A DNA stretch of 64,000 nt from Phytophthora sp. 'mugwort' (lineage: Eukaryota > Oomycota > Peronosporomycetes > Peronosporales > Peronosporaceae), in the NCBI GenBank assembly GCA_033558025.1, contig JAUCEF010000009.1, positions 806,001 through 870,000 on the forward strand, given 5' to 3'. Of the stretch, positions 1-10,898 are shown piece by piece. Within the stretch, counting starts at the first letter, position 1; every line of letters begins with the position of its first letter. The notes under the pieces were generated by a model. The model was not told the origin of the DNA. It was given only the letters and a program-made list of their open reading frames with translations, and searched no databases. A program made the translations under genes and the position numbers.

Positions 1-351
1 CCGGCGAACACCGACATTGGCATCGCACTCTTCTCGTGCGGACGTCTCACGAGCGTCTGGGGCGAGGACTCACTTGAGTTCAAGCCGGAGCGATTCATCG
101 ACAACGAGACGGGTGAGATCATCCCCATGACCGCGACCAAGTTCGCTGCCTTCAGCGCTGGCCCACGAATCTGCGTCGGACAGAATTTGGCCTTTATCGA
201 GACCAAAATCGTGATTGCCAGCATTGTCGCCCGCTTTGAGATGATCCCTGAACCTGACCAGAACGTTGCCTACACGCAGGGCATTTCGCTGGGCATGATG
301 AACCCTCTCATGATGCGTTTAAAGGCGGTTGAAGCGGTCGATGCTGAGTGA
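1..351 (+). CDS. Cytochrome P450, C-terminal part (runs off the window start)
   Basis: The frame is open from base 1 to the TGA at 349-351 and gives the last 116 residues of a cytochrome P450, a haem monooxygenase that is usually anchored in the ER membrane. A PERF-type motif (FKPERF) lies near residue 30. The haem-binding loop FSAGPRICVGQNLA follows at about residues 50-63 and contains the cysteine that ligates the iron, so the catalytic end is intact. The fatty-acid hydroxylase-like CYP86 clan is the closest general resemblance, which fits the few P450s known in oomycetes. The substrate cannot be told from this part. The N-terminal three quarters lie outside the window. Confidence 0.93.
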   Translation, partial: PANTDIGIALFSCGRLTSVWGEDSLEFKPERFIDNETGEIIPMTATKFAAFSAGPRICVGQNLAFIETKIVIASIVARFEMIPEPDQNVAYTQGISLGMMNPLMMRLKAVEAVDAE

Positions 352-910
352 GATTATCGCAAAATTAACATAGTTGATAGTTGTGAAGAAAGACGGCAGG
401 AAAGTTAAAGAAAGTTATTGTTTGCCGTTTCACTTAACTAGACATAACTTTTTAGCATGCGGTTGTGTTCTTTGGTGCTTTGCGTGGGATTATCGAACCA
501 CGTTACTAACTTCACCTGGAGTGAAGCAAACTTTGAAGCTTCAGTATCTGGTATTCTGAAAATATGAGGAGCACCAACTTTGACTCCTGATGGATAGGGG
601 GTTGTGTGTTGTACAAGTATGCAGACAAGTTTGTTTTTCTACTTGAGAAAAAAGCGTTATGATTATGCGAGCTACAATTATGTAGCAATGCATGAGCGTT
701 ACAAGCAATTGCGATGCTTGCAGAATTTTCGATCAAAGGAGAAGTGATAATATATAACTTATGACAGCGCAGGATAAATAAAACTGATTTCATTCAGCGT
801 AGGAAGTACGTGCTATTAAGAAATAGTGCCATTATATGCAACCCCCTTCGCATTTGGAATATAATAAAATAGTATATAAAAATATGAATAGCTTATAAAA
901 GAAGGATCAT
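352..910. other. AT-rich intergenic stretch
   Basis: This stretch lies between the P450 stop codon and the left end of the piggyBac element. It has no convincing coding frame; the short open frames have no recognisable domain. I see nothing else in it. Confidence 0.6.
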
Positions 911-1368
911 TTAACCCCTTGGCCGCGGAGGGGTGACAAGGACAGGCTACTAAAATCCCTTATACCCTCCGGGAGGGTATTAGCAATCGTATATATTGAT
1001 TATAGTATGCAATAGTTTAGCAAAGTAGTTAAATGTACCTTTTAAGCCACATTTGTTGCTAACCTCCCTGACGATAATTCCGCTAGAGCGTAGAGGCATG
1101 ATCTGCAGGAAAAGAATCCTCCAATGAACTCATCGCAACACCTTTTATTCAATCCCGAGATTTAGAGAAATCCTCAGCTAGCGCATGTGTGGCCCACACA
1201 GTCACACATTCATCAGGGGAGTTAAGCAAGGTGATCGAGAGACAAGAGAGCGAAGTGCGGAGGAATGGGAGCGTGCACGAAGAAGGTGGAAGCAGACACT
1301 ATGTTAGGAAGTCAATTGCATGCATTCGATTAGGACTTAGCTATGTTACGATCGCGAGTGTGTGTTGT

Positions 1369-4300
1369 TGAAGGCGAAAACTCGCCATTCTGCCAAATCA
1401 TTTGCCAGATTTGTGCGCATGTCATTCCCTCGTTCTCTGGGTGTCCTCTAACCTTGTTGCACAGCGTCACCACTCCTTTCTTGCCCTCGGAGCACTTCGG
1501 GCAGTAGAATGTCGATATGCCACCCAGCTTCTTACCTGCCGCCTTGTAGTGCGAGCACACTTTGCATTGGCGCTGCCGAAGTCTCTGTACACCGTTGTTC
1601 ATTCTCGTAGCGGATGTCTGCACGAGCGTGTGGTCGTCTCGAACAGTGATAGCTTGCTCCGGCGCGAAACCTGCGGTTTCTGCACCAGACGATCCGTGAA
1701 GCCCTTCTCAGTCTGGCTGATCAGCTGGTTGTGTAGGTGTGGCGAGAAAGCTGTAGTGATTGAGCCATTTCTTCCGCTATTTCTCCCATACTTGAGTGTG
1801 CACGATGTATGCATTGATGATCGCCATATCTACGAGCCCAAGAAAGGGCTCTTGTAGCACTTCTGGAACCTCCAGGACAAAATACATCTTGTCAGCATAA
1901 CAACCCGATGCATAGGTTGACAAAGTCACTGTACAAAACTTACCATGTTAAAAGCTGCATCGAGTAGGACTGAAGTCTCAACTGATCATGGCGGTCAAAA
2001 CCACCCATGTATCGCTGGTACTCATCGACAATTCCAGGGCAAGGGACCGGATTCTGCTGACCAGTTTTCTTGCGTCACAACACAGTTGTCATGTCAGCAC
2101 CAACTAGAGAAGCGACGGAATAGACAGCCCTGTTGTTGAGTCACCCCAACGCACGAGCCCGGGATGCTTTCAGCGACCGCCATCATGAATGTGCCTCTTG
2201 GCACGTCTGTGGGTCTCTTCTTGAACGGAAACTTCACCTCTTTGCACCATCCTTTACGATTCGTTTGAATGGTACACACAAAGTTGAAACCCATTGTCCG
2301 TAGCTGTTGAGCGAGAGGGATGGAGGTGTAGAACCTGTCTGCTATTACCAGACGTCTTCCTTCGTACGGAAGCCCTCGAAACACGCACGCAATATTTCGG
2401 ATCACAGCGGCAGGACCACTCTTCGTGTCCATCGATTGCGAGCCCTCCTTGTCTTTCTTACGCCCCATATCCAGCTCCATCCAAGCATGTATCCATATTC
2501 ACAGTGTCAGCATATTATAAAAACGACAGGTTGACAGCGTCAACATTACCTTTCGCAGCAGCCGGAGATTGCGCAACAAGTCATCACGCACTTGGAACCC
2601 CACTTATGGGGCTTGTCTTTCATGTACATCCGAGTGGGGTTCCGTCGGTTGTGGGAAGGCAGCATACCCTCGTCAATCGCCACGCGAGAATCAAACACAT
2701 AGCCTTCCTTGAACGTTTTCTCCAGAACTGCTAGCACCGGTCTGATCTTCCACGCATGGTCTTTACTAGCGCCAGCAACTTCATTGTCCTAAAACTGAAG
2801 GAACCTCGTGATATTGCGGAAGCGACTTGGGACATTATTCGGCCAACGTGCCCGCAGGGATGACATCATATTCGTCCGTGTTCCAGTGCATCTCCAAGCT
2901 CTTGCGTGGATGTAAAACGCATGCGCTAACATCAACCCTAACCATTGTACGATCTCATGGGGCAAAATCTTATCAAAACTTTCCAACTTCCTGCGCAACT
3001 TTGCTCTACTCTTCTGGGGTTGATGCGTCACCTCATTCTCCTTCGCGAAAGCTTTCTCCAGCCGTGATTCCAACGTCTGCTTCCAGTAGCGATTGGACTC
3101 GCTAGCGACGTGCCGCCAGAAGCTTTTGGGCAGGAAGTAAAAGAAGAGGCCGATCGGCGATTTCGCCGCAGCCTGGATGTCTTGAGAAGGCCTACAGTAT
3201 CCTTCGTACATTCTGTCCACATCACGTATTGTTGATCAGCACTGGTGTCGCATTGTCAGGAAGAATTTTCCATCCGCTGGTTGCCATGTCCGCCAGCTGA
3301 TTCGAGTCATAGATTTCAGACGAACCTGTCAGCATAGCAATAGTTTAGTAGCCCGAACATGACATCACAGTGCCTCCGTACTATGACGTACCTTGAACGC
3401 ACATATGAAGCAGCTCAACTTCAGCCGGGGTTAACAAGTCAGTAACACGAGTGACTTCGTCGGACACGTCCTCGATCGTGCTGTCATATCGCTAGCGGTG
3501 TCTGATGCAAGTGGACCTCCTTCTGCGGCTTGAACAGAGTCATCTGACCCCTCGCCATCAGAACCCCAGGTACTCTTCATCAGATCCAAGAACCAAATTG
3601 GGGTCTGTCGGCCCCAACTGCGTGCAATCAGCAGCCCGAAACCGGGCTCCTGGCTCGAGAGGATGTACGATCTCTCTGGCGACCTCGTATTCGCCTGTAT
3701 CACCATCTTCTGCCTCGCTGTCGGATCCTTGTTCACTTTCGCCGTTGTCTTCGTAGGCACTGTCATCCGAGGCATCGAGAATTGCTTCACTATCAGCGTT
3801 AAGCCGCTCGGGTGTACTTACCTGCATTTCCACGTCTGCATTATCTTTAAAGCACGCACTGTCAACCAAACACTCCACTGTCAACATAGCAATGCAAATT
3901 TATACCTGTTGTGTCAGCATTTCTCGACGTATTCTTATCAGCAGACACCATTTCACTAGTATCAGCATTGGTCGGCGCGTCCGTGTCAGCATTTCGTATA
4001 GCGTCGGTGTCAGCGTTGGCTACAACATGGACAGTGTTCGAGTCAGTATAAATGCCATGTCAGCATAATACACATGCGCTATACCGTTCGCGTCAGCATC
4101 GCTCTGCTCGCACGATGCTTCGTGTATCAGGACAACCGGAGGCGCTACAGGACGTCTTTCGGAGCTTGCATATACACTGTTAGCTTGAGTTTCTCCCATA
4201 TCGCCTGAAAGCTTGCCCACCTTGTACATTGTCGGATCTCCGTACGTTAGCAAACGAAGAGAGTTCACGGCGCCGATCTACTGCATCCTGCCTGAGTTGC

Positions 4301-4830
4301 TTCTTCGTAGTTTTCTTCGGGTTGGCTGGTATTTTCGTTGCAGCCTTAGCACCGCGTGCTTTCGGTCGCTTTGATTTGGGCTCCTTCGCCTTAGCAGGCA
4401 CCATCTTCTCGCGCATAGCCACAGATGCCTGTGTGACTAGTGTTTGCTTGGGATCTGCGCAGCAACACGGAACAGCACTGTCAGCTACAACACAACTCCG
4501 CCCTCCCGCTAAACTAACCCGCGTACTCACCGTGGAAGCGCACCATCACGTTCGTGATTTGGAGGCGGTCGCACAGCTCCTTGTCTGTTTTCACGTAGGC
4601 GAGTAGCGTATACTCCCCGTTGAAGTAGTCGACCCCTTCCTTGCCATCACGAAGCTTGCGCACGGGCTTCACGTAGTTGAGCTAAGACAGAATACAAGCA
4701 CGCCAGTTGCATATCTACCCCCACATTTAGAGGTCATGTACTGGATCTGAAGGCCTTTCGCTGGCTTCCACGTCCAGCCATCTTTCCGGAGCAGCGGCCA
4801 CACCGCATCATGAACGCCATATCTTCTTCT
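1369..4830 (-). pseudogene. piggyBac transposase (DDE_Tnp_1_7 type), intron-containing and frameshifted
   Basis: On the minus strand, in order, are an N-terminal piece at about 4830-4540 (WPLLRKDGWTWKPAKG, then VDYFNGEYTLLAYVKTDKE), a Lys/Ala-rich segment (4530-4200), an Asn-Ala-Asp-Thr repeat segment (about 4110-3890), an acidic segment ending SDEEYLGF (about 3560), the catalytic core and a Cys-rich C-terminus. All three catalytic aspartates are visible: VAIDEGMLP (near 2665), VIADRFYTS (near 2335) and GLVDMAIINAYIVH (near 1830). The C-terminal domain has CKVC and FYCPKC pairs (1540-1480). Introns are likely, for example a GTAAG...TGCTGACAAG one at about 1943-1891. Two frame changes at about 1820-1640, and a donor/acceptor phase mismatch near 2480-2550, make this copy probably inactive. 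Confidence 0.85.
3890..4110 (-). repeat. Degenerate coding repeat (Asn-Ala-Asp-Thr units)
   Basis: The heptamer TGCTGAC (GTCAGCA on the plus strand) recurs many times with irregular spacing of about 20-40 bp. On the minus strand it reads as repeated NADT or NADTDA units in the N-terminal region of the piggyBac transposase. The same heptamer also sits where intron branch points would be, at about 1892 and 2505, which makes the exon structure of this gene hard to call. Confidence 0.6.
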
Positions 4831-5113
4831 TGCTGCGCGAAATGAAGAATGAGTGGCAGTGGCAAAAGGGGAACCGATATTTGGATATTTCCTAAAATAC
4901 GGCCCACGCTTATGCGCAGTAGTTCAAACACATGTTATTGACGTCTAATAGGGTATCTCTATTATAACATGTGGACTAATCACGCCGCTCATATATATGG
5001 GAAGGGACGAAGCTTTCGTTTTACGGAAATAAAGGCATAGTGAAACCAAGTCATTCTTATGCTGACCGAACAGCATAAAACCGTGTTGCAAAGCTCCGCG
5101 GCCAAGGGATTAA

Positions 5114-5497
5114 GGGTTTTTGTGAAGATATCATACGCATAGGAAACGTTTGTTTACGGCGATAAAAATGCTCAAATCCACTACGATAAAACTAGCACGG
5201 TATTCCAGCCTGCCGTAGTGCACTTGAGCAATGTTACATTACTGCCACTGTGAGTCACCACAGGGGCGTCCATATCACAGCGATGGAGGTGATTTTCTTG
5301 CAGTTCTGTCATTTTTGCGATACCATTAAAGATGCTCTTAAAACTTGAGCGACAATTAACAATGAAGTATGCTTACGTCACACTGTGATTCGCTAAAACT
5401 TTCATTTTGTTTCGACCAATTACGTGCTGCAATCGCCGTGTCTCCGCCGCCAATCACTGCCACTCCTCCATTTTCCTTTGGCAACGCACTAGACGTG
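5114..5497 (+). promoter_or_regulatory. Upstream region of the G-patch gene with an oomycete Inr-like element
   Basis: TTCATTTT at 5401-5408 matches the core of the oomycete initiator (YCAYTYY). It lies 90 bp before the ATG at 5498, a plausible place for a transcription start. If it is used, the in-frame ATG at 5369 would lie outside the transcript. The rest of the stretch shows nothing recognisable. Confidence 0.35.
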
Positions 5498-6208
5498 ATG
5501 GTAGGCGACACGTCTTCGTCCACGGCGTCGCTTCCCCTTGTGGGCAAGAAGCTGATGAGCAAGCTGGGTGGCATAGCCAACGAGAGTGCAGCGGCGGAGG
5601 TCTCGGATTTTGCCCGCCGTCAGATGGAGAAGATGGGCTGGTCGGACGGCAAAGGCTTGGGCAAGAACGAGCAGGGCATGAAGTCGCACGTGAAGGTGAA
5701 GCGGCGCGAAGAGCTGCAGGGCGTAGGAGTGGAGAAGCAGGAGGCGCAGGAGCAGGCGAACCAATGGTGGTACAATGTGTATGACCGCATGGCCAGCAAA
5801 ATTGTGGTCGATGCGTCATCGGACGAGGAAGGAGAAGATGCCGAAAAGAGGAAGAAAAGGAAGGAGAAGAAAGAGAAGAAGAAGAGAAAACGGGATGAGA
5901 AGAAAACGTTAAATGACCAGAAGTTTCGCATCCCCACGGACGAGGAGCTATTTGCCGCAACCGGCGGGAAGCTCTTTGGTCGTAGAGCCTACGGCTCCTG
6001 CCAGGGCAAGCTGAAGCGCGATGAGCTGCAGTTGAAGAAGGCCAAGAAACAGAATAATGACAGCGAAGAACCCGTGACGACGAGCAGTGACACGAACGAC
6101 GAGGAAGAGGACAAGGAGAAGCAGAGGAAAAAGGCTAAGAAGGAGGCTAGAAAACTTAAAAAGAAGGCCAAGAGGGAGAAGAAACCCAAGTCTTCACCGG
6201 AGATATGA
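5498..6208 (+). CDS. G-patch domain protein, GPATCH4-like
   Basis: This 236-residue protein carries a G-patch at about residues 36-80 (FARRQMEKMGWSDGKGLGK, then conserved glycines), which in this family contacts RNA and often activates a DEAH-box helicase. A WWYNVYDRMASKIVV segment follows, then long Lys/Glu-rich stretches, and a conserved RIPTDEELFAATGGKLFGRRA-type element split by no gap at about residues 148-168. This layout, with the highly basic nucleolar-type tail, matches animal GPATCH4 and more loosely PINX1, which act in the nucleolus. An in-frame ATG at 5369 would add 43 residues of low coding quality, so I prefer 5498. There are no introns. The gene is convergent with the next one, with 101 bp between stop codons. 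Confidence 0.8.
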   Translation: MVGDTSSSTASLPLVGKKLMSKLGGIANESAAAEVSDFARRQMEKMGWSDGKGLGKNEQGMKSHVKVKRREELQGVGVEKQEAQEQANQWWYNVYDRMASKIVVDASSDEEGEDAEKRKKRKEKKEKKKRKRDEKKTLNDQKFRIPTDEELFAATGGKLFGRRAYGSCQGKLKRDELQLKKAKKQNNDSEEPVTTSSDTNDEEEDKEKQRKKAKKEARKLKKKAKREKKPKSSPEI

Positions 6209-6309
6209 ACGACGTGCTGACCGCTGAGGATATCTTGCTTATCTGTTATGGGTTTTAAATGAATTTACTTTATGTTCAATGACAGTTTGAAGATGCGAAG
6301 GTGATGATG

Positions 6310-8731
6310 CTATTTTGTTGGAGAAGAAGGTTGAAGCTGGTTGGATTTAACGTCGTTTTCCTCTTCAATGAGCCGCTGGAGCTCAGTTGCATCGCGCTCC
6401 ATCTTTGCCAAGTAAAAATTGCCTTGATACGTGACGAAATCCCCAACCTCCGTGTAAGTAAGCAGGAGGATCTCACGTACATGTGCAGCACTAGCGATCA
6501 GAGCTTGCAATATGGCAGTATGTTCGGTGAGACTGGCGGTTGTTTGTCTTCGAAAACCTGAGAGAGTCGATCGGATCAGACGTAGCAAGTCTTCGTGCTC
6601 CGTGATGAAAACGCCTGCCGTTTCCCAGAGAGCAACAGCATCGGGTAATCGAGTTGAATTCGTTATCGACGAGTATTTAAGAGCGAGATCCAGTCGTTCA
6701 GTTGTCGGTAGCGCCAACTGCTTCCAGACCAGCTCGAAACGAATGCTCCAGTATGGACTCATTGGGACGGGATCCAAGCGTCCTTCGCCATCTTCAGTGT
6801 CAGCAGTTGCGATAGCTTCTTCTTCTGCGTCCGGACTGTAGCTATACCACAGCGTCAGGAACTCGACGTCATGTGGAGTCAGCGTGCACAGCTGAGCAAG
6901 GAGATCATTGCGGTGAATCCGAACTGTTGCCTCGCTTTTGGTATTGACAGCGATCGCTCCGCGTCGGTTTGCCATGCGATGTACACCATTTAGTAGGAAT
7001 TTCCACTTGGCAGCAGCACCAACTGCTTCGTTTTCTGTGGCATTGACACGTTGGCGACGTAAATGAGTTGGAATCTGCACGCTCGGCTGGACATTTCCGC
7101 CACCGAGTTCCTCGTTGTCGTCGTCATTGTCAACAAAATAGCTGGCGGAGGTGAGCGAGCTACGAAACGAGATATCAACGAGATATTGGAGATCAAGATG
7201 CCGGTGCAACTCCGCTCGAAAGTCACGGTGAGCGTCGTGAGTGTTATCGTATAGCTGACGCACTTCATGAAGCAAAATGGTGTCGTCCGCTGCAGCAGCA
7301 ACAAGTTGTTGGTGATGAAACAGGTCGCTGGATGCTGGGAGAGGTTTCTCTGGGGCCACTGCGAGAGAAGCCAGCACAAACGACACAGGAGACCGTTCTA
7401 ATGGGACTGAACGTCTGTAAAAGCATTCCCATTCGACAGTGGCTCCAGCATTACGCGGAAAAGCGTCATTATTCAGCTCTGTTGGAGCGGGAGTTAGTCG
7501 AATGGGCTCAAACGCAGTCAAAGGAGACGAATCATCCACATAGAAGTGTCTGTGCCGTTCCAGTGCGTCCAGAACCTCCTTGGGAATCGGATACTCGTTC
7601 AAGATGCGCCTTGTGGGAGGCAAAGCCCCGAGTCGAGTCGACATGATGTAACGCACTCGTGGTTCATGTGGTTTACGCTTTATAGCAGCCGTACCCGCGT
7701 CTTCAACAGCTGAAGGAGCCACTGCTCGTGAACGGAAGTGGATCACTTGCAGCTCTTCATCTTCTTCTTCTTTAGCGCTATTCGAAGCTGCAATTTCGCC
7801 ACACTTTGGAAATTGGACACACAACAACGGTTGGGAGGATTGTCGATTGTCGTCCTTGCACTCCTGGTCGAGAATGTCGCTGTCAAGACAGAAATCATTC
7901 GCAGTGCTCTTTCGATGCCGTCTCCGGGATATATCGATGTCGTCGGCGATAACTCGTGACCGAGGTGAGATGATACTGCTTGCCTTCACCCGAGAGCTTT
8001 TTGACAGGTTGTTAGGAGCAAAAACCGAGTTTAAGCGATGTTCACGACGTTTGCTCCCTGTCCTTGCAGTTGGCAGAGGTGTCTGTTTGTGTGGTGTCAA
8101 GTGCAAACTGGCGGCTCGCATTGCCGCTATCGTCTGAGTAGCAACAGGTTCGTTAGCAGACGGCAGCGTGGACTAAAACAGCACAAAAAAACAAGTATGC
8201 GTAGCCTACACTTTCGGCGATTTGTGCTGGAATCACGTTGCGCTTGGCCTCAACGATCAAGCGACTCTGCAGCAACGTGTCCAGAGTCGACATTGGTAGT
8301 ACCCCGAAGTTTTCGCGTTGCGTTTGAAGTTTTTCCAACCGTTCGTAAAGAACAGCCAGCTTATCTAAAACTTGCTCTTCGACGCGTTGAGCTAGCTCGC
8401 TACAGTTCAAGAACGACTTCGTTACCAATTGCTTGCCATATTAACTTGCAAACAACCTTCCTTACCGATTGAGGTCATGGGTGAACGACGGCTCGTAGGC
8501 TCTGTAGCTGGTCCAAGGCGATAGCAGAGGCATCTACAGTGAAACGTCAGCACTTGTCGAGCTGGATCGAGGTGGCGTGTACTTACTTCTCACCTGTTTA
8601 AGCTCTTCTCGAGCTTGTTTGCGTTCCTCCTCGGCGGAAAGCGACGCTAGAAAGCCTAGTGATAGTCCCTCCGTCTTGGCATTGGTGCTTGACTGCTTAG
8701 TCCCTATTGGTTCCTGGTTGGCACGCAACAT
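6310..8731 (-). CDS. CCDC87-like protein, four exons
   Basis: My exon model on the minus strand is 8731-8594, 8533-8466, 8399-8210 and 8133-6310, with introns of 60, 66 and 76 bp. All junctions keep frame and give 739 residues. The joined segments read sensibly (YRAYEPSFTHDLNR into ELAQRVEEQVLDKL; AES into TIAAM). Features are an N-terminal amphipathic segment (FLASLSAEEERKQAREELKQ), a Ser/Arg-rich linker, a conserved helical middle and a C-terminus with LPDAVALWETAGVFITEHED and VTYQGNFYLAKM. These two motifs resemble the CCDC87 family, which is tied to cilia and sperm flagella, so a flagellar role in zoospores would make sense. The family name is from memory of motif style; the gene model is firmer than the name. 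Confidence 0.6.
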
Positions 8732-8858
8732 ACCGCTTAATACCTGCACGGTGACGATCTGGTGCAGACCGAACAAGCCCAACGACGTTTCAAAGCCATG
8801 TTTAAAGTGAAAAAAAAACAAACGAAGCTGTTACTACGTAGTATGAGAGTCTAGCTGC

Positions 8859-10547
8859 TTAGTCGTCATGAGACTTGGTTTGACCACGAAGAGCGGCCAA
8901 TTGGGCAATTAGAAGATGCCGTTCCTTGACGTAAAGCGTGAGCATCGTTCCAGATAAACAAACTGCCCCCACAGCAATGTGCAGAGCGTGCCGTATCAGT
9001 GAGATTGGTCCATTCGTCTCGGAACCTAGCAAGACGCGCTGGGAACACGCTGTCACCGCCAAAGAAACGAAGGAAGCGACCACAACGAGTCGATCGGGGA
9101 GCGATTGACACCAAAAAGCCAAGCCGTTCAGGAACGCATTGCTCGATGGGACCTTTGGAGCGACCTGGCGGAAATACGAAGCCAGGAACGTCAAGCAGTA
9201 GAGAATGCGGCACGCCATGTTGACACAATTGGCCAGAATGAGGCCAAGCGTTCCCCAGTCGAGCACTTGCATGAAGATGAGCGCGCTGAACGCATAGATG
9301 GCGAAGAAGACGCCCAACAGTTTGTTCAGACGCATTAGTTCATGGTCATCGCCAATGGCGTGGACAACAGCTTCACAAACTCCATTCACTCCCAGGAACG
9401 GAATGTAGACGCAATAGACAGCCAAAGCAGCGCCCACGCCTTGACGAGACTTCTCAGCTCCGTACAGTAGCAGCACCAATATATCGGCGTAGCTAATACC
9501 GAAGCATACGAACACCAATCCCACTAGATTCATGAGCTTAAGCAGTACCAACAGCAGTGCCTGCCCATCCGCTAGACTCTTCTTGCTCTCATTAGCCCCT
9601 TGATGCTTCTGCTCCAGTGCCAACTTGCTGAAGATGGTCTTCGTAGCTTCTTCAATAGGCAGAAACACAATTCGTGGCACAAGCGAACCTAAATTCGACA
9701 CTAGACCATAGACCCCCATGTGCTGCAGCGATGCAAAAGCTGTGAGGACCCACTTGTCACCCTCCGCCAGTAGATACTTGACGCCGCTCTGCACACTCAG
9801 TGGAACCAGCAGCGTCATCAGCTCCGTATGCCACCAATCGGCACCTTCCTCAGGCTTTCCAGGCAGTAACTGGCTCATCCTGCTCAACGCAAACTTGTCC
9901 TTGCCACTTGATTTTCCATAAATCCTCCTCCAGAAGAACATCATGAACATCATCAGCAACGCCAAAGCGTACGACAGCTCGGCAATCCCATACGCCGTCA
10001 AGCTCAGCTCGAATACCACCACACCGACATACTGCACTGCTGCTCGCACCAAAAAGGCGGCACTCTGAGCCGCCACCTGCCAACTAACCAGCACACTGGC
10101 GTGCGCTAACACGAACATAGGCTCTGCCAATGCTTCGATCATTGCAGCGCCACAGTACATGGCTAATACCGTTGAATATCCCTTCAACGCCTCGTCGTCC
10201 TTGGAGGAGCTCCCAATCGCTGAGTAGACGAGCACCAGCCCTGCCACCGTCCAACTGATTGCTGTAGACAGCCACGCGACGTTCACCAGCTGCTGCACAT
10301 GCGTTTTTCCATTGTTGGGGGCCTTTGAGTCGAGCGACGGCATGCGCAGGAACGCCAGACGGAACCCGTCGCGCAACAGGAAGATGGAGGCCAGCGCCAG
10401 CTCCAGACGCACGGTCACCGCGCCCGTTACATTGAGGTGTAGTTTGCGCAGCACTAGCGAGTTGGCGGAAAAGGTTAACAGTCGCTGGAGGAAGCGATAG
10501 GAGCCACCGCGCACCGCTCGGGACAACACGCCAGTTGCGGAGCTCAT
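8859..10547 (-). CDS. RFT1: RFT1 homologue, oligosaccharide-lipid flippase-type ER membrane protein
   Basis: This intron-less 562-residue protein is close to the length of human RFT1 (541). The N-terminus (LSRAVRGGSYRFLQRLLTF, then NSLVLRKLHLNVTGAVTVR) matches the conserved start of RFT1, a member of the MATE/MOP exporter fold. About a dozen hydrophobic segments follow along the whole length. RFT1 is needed in the ER for N-glycosylation and was proposed to flip Man5GlcNAc2-PP-dolichol, although its direct flippase activity is disputed. I start at the ATG at 10547; the frame is open further upstream but has no ATG before it. The CCDC87-like gene begins 127 bp downstream on the same strand. Confidence 0.9.
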   Translation of the reverse strand: MSSATGVLSRAVRGGSYRFLQRLLTFSANSLVLRKLHLNVTGAVTVRLELALASIFLLRDGFRLAFLRMPSLDSKAPNNGKTHVQQLVNVAWLSTAISWTVAGLVLVYSAIGSSSKDDEALKGYSTVLAMYCGAAMIEALAEPMFVLAHASVLVSWQVAAQSAAFLVRAAVQYVGVVVFELSLTAYGIAELSYALALLMMFMMFFWRRIYGKSSGKDKFALSRMSQLLPGKPEEGADWWHTELMTLLVPLSVQSGVKYLLAEGDKWVLTAFASLQHMGVYGLVSNLGSLVPRIVFLPIEEATKTIFSKLALEQKHQGANESKKSLADGQALLLVLLKLMNLVGLVFVCFGISYADILVLLLYGAEKSRQGVGAALAVYCVYIPFLGVNGVCEAVVHAIGDDHELMRLNKLLGVFFAIYAFSALIFMQVLDWGTLGLILANCVNMACRILYCLTFLASYFRQVAPKVPSSNAFLNGLAFWCQSLPDRLVVVASFVSLAVTACSQRVLLGSETNGPISLIRHALHIAVGAVCLSGTMLTLYVKERHLLIAQLAALRGQTKSHDD

Positions 10548-10898
10548 TGAGGTCTGACGTGGTGCATCGTTGTTGCGCAAAATTATTGGCGCAACTGTTG
10601 ACGCAACTTATTGGCACAACGTAGCTTGGAACTTTTTGGAAAGTACCGTGGACGTCGGCTTATAAGGCGCCGCCGAAAAGCTGACACACTTCTCTTGTCC
10701 ATTAAAGAATTAATACTTCTCTGCTCTAAGCGTAACACTTGTCATGATGTCAGGCGATGGAGATCAACCCTCGTTGTAACACTCACAACATCTGTCTAAG
10801 TGTCTAAGGTACCCTGCCAGTTCCGTGCCATTTGGCAACCCTTCACAGTTTTGTAATACCCTTTTATTTGTTTATTAGTTTTGAGCACTAAAGGCATA

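Larger units (their letters stand above)
911..5113 (-). mobile_element. piggyBac-type DNA transposon with terminal inverted repeats in TTAA sites
   Basis: The left end reads TTAA at 911-914, then CCCCTTGGCCGCGGAG. The right end reads CTCCGCGGCCAAGGGA, then TTAA at 5110-5113. These 16-bp termini are inverted copies with one mismatch and both abut TTAA, the target site duplicated by the piggyBac superfamily. The 4.2-kb interior carries a piggyBac transposase on the minus strand. A short palindrome, TACCCTCCGGGAGGGTA, lies near the left end at about 965-981 and could be a subterminal transposase-binding site. The ends look well preserved although the gene is frameshifted, so the copy could still be moved by a transposase made elsewhere. 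Confidence 0.9.

Noticed and set aside
5454..5960. 168-codon frame antisense to the G-patch gene
   Set aside because: Pro/Ser/Cys-rich mirror of the Lys/Glu-rich coding strand.
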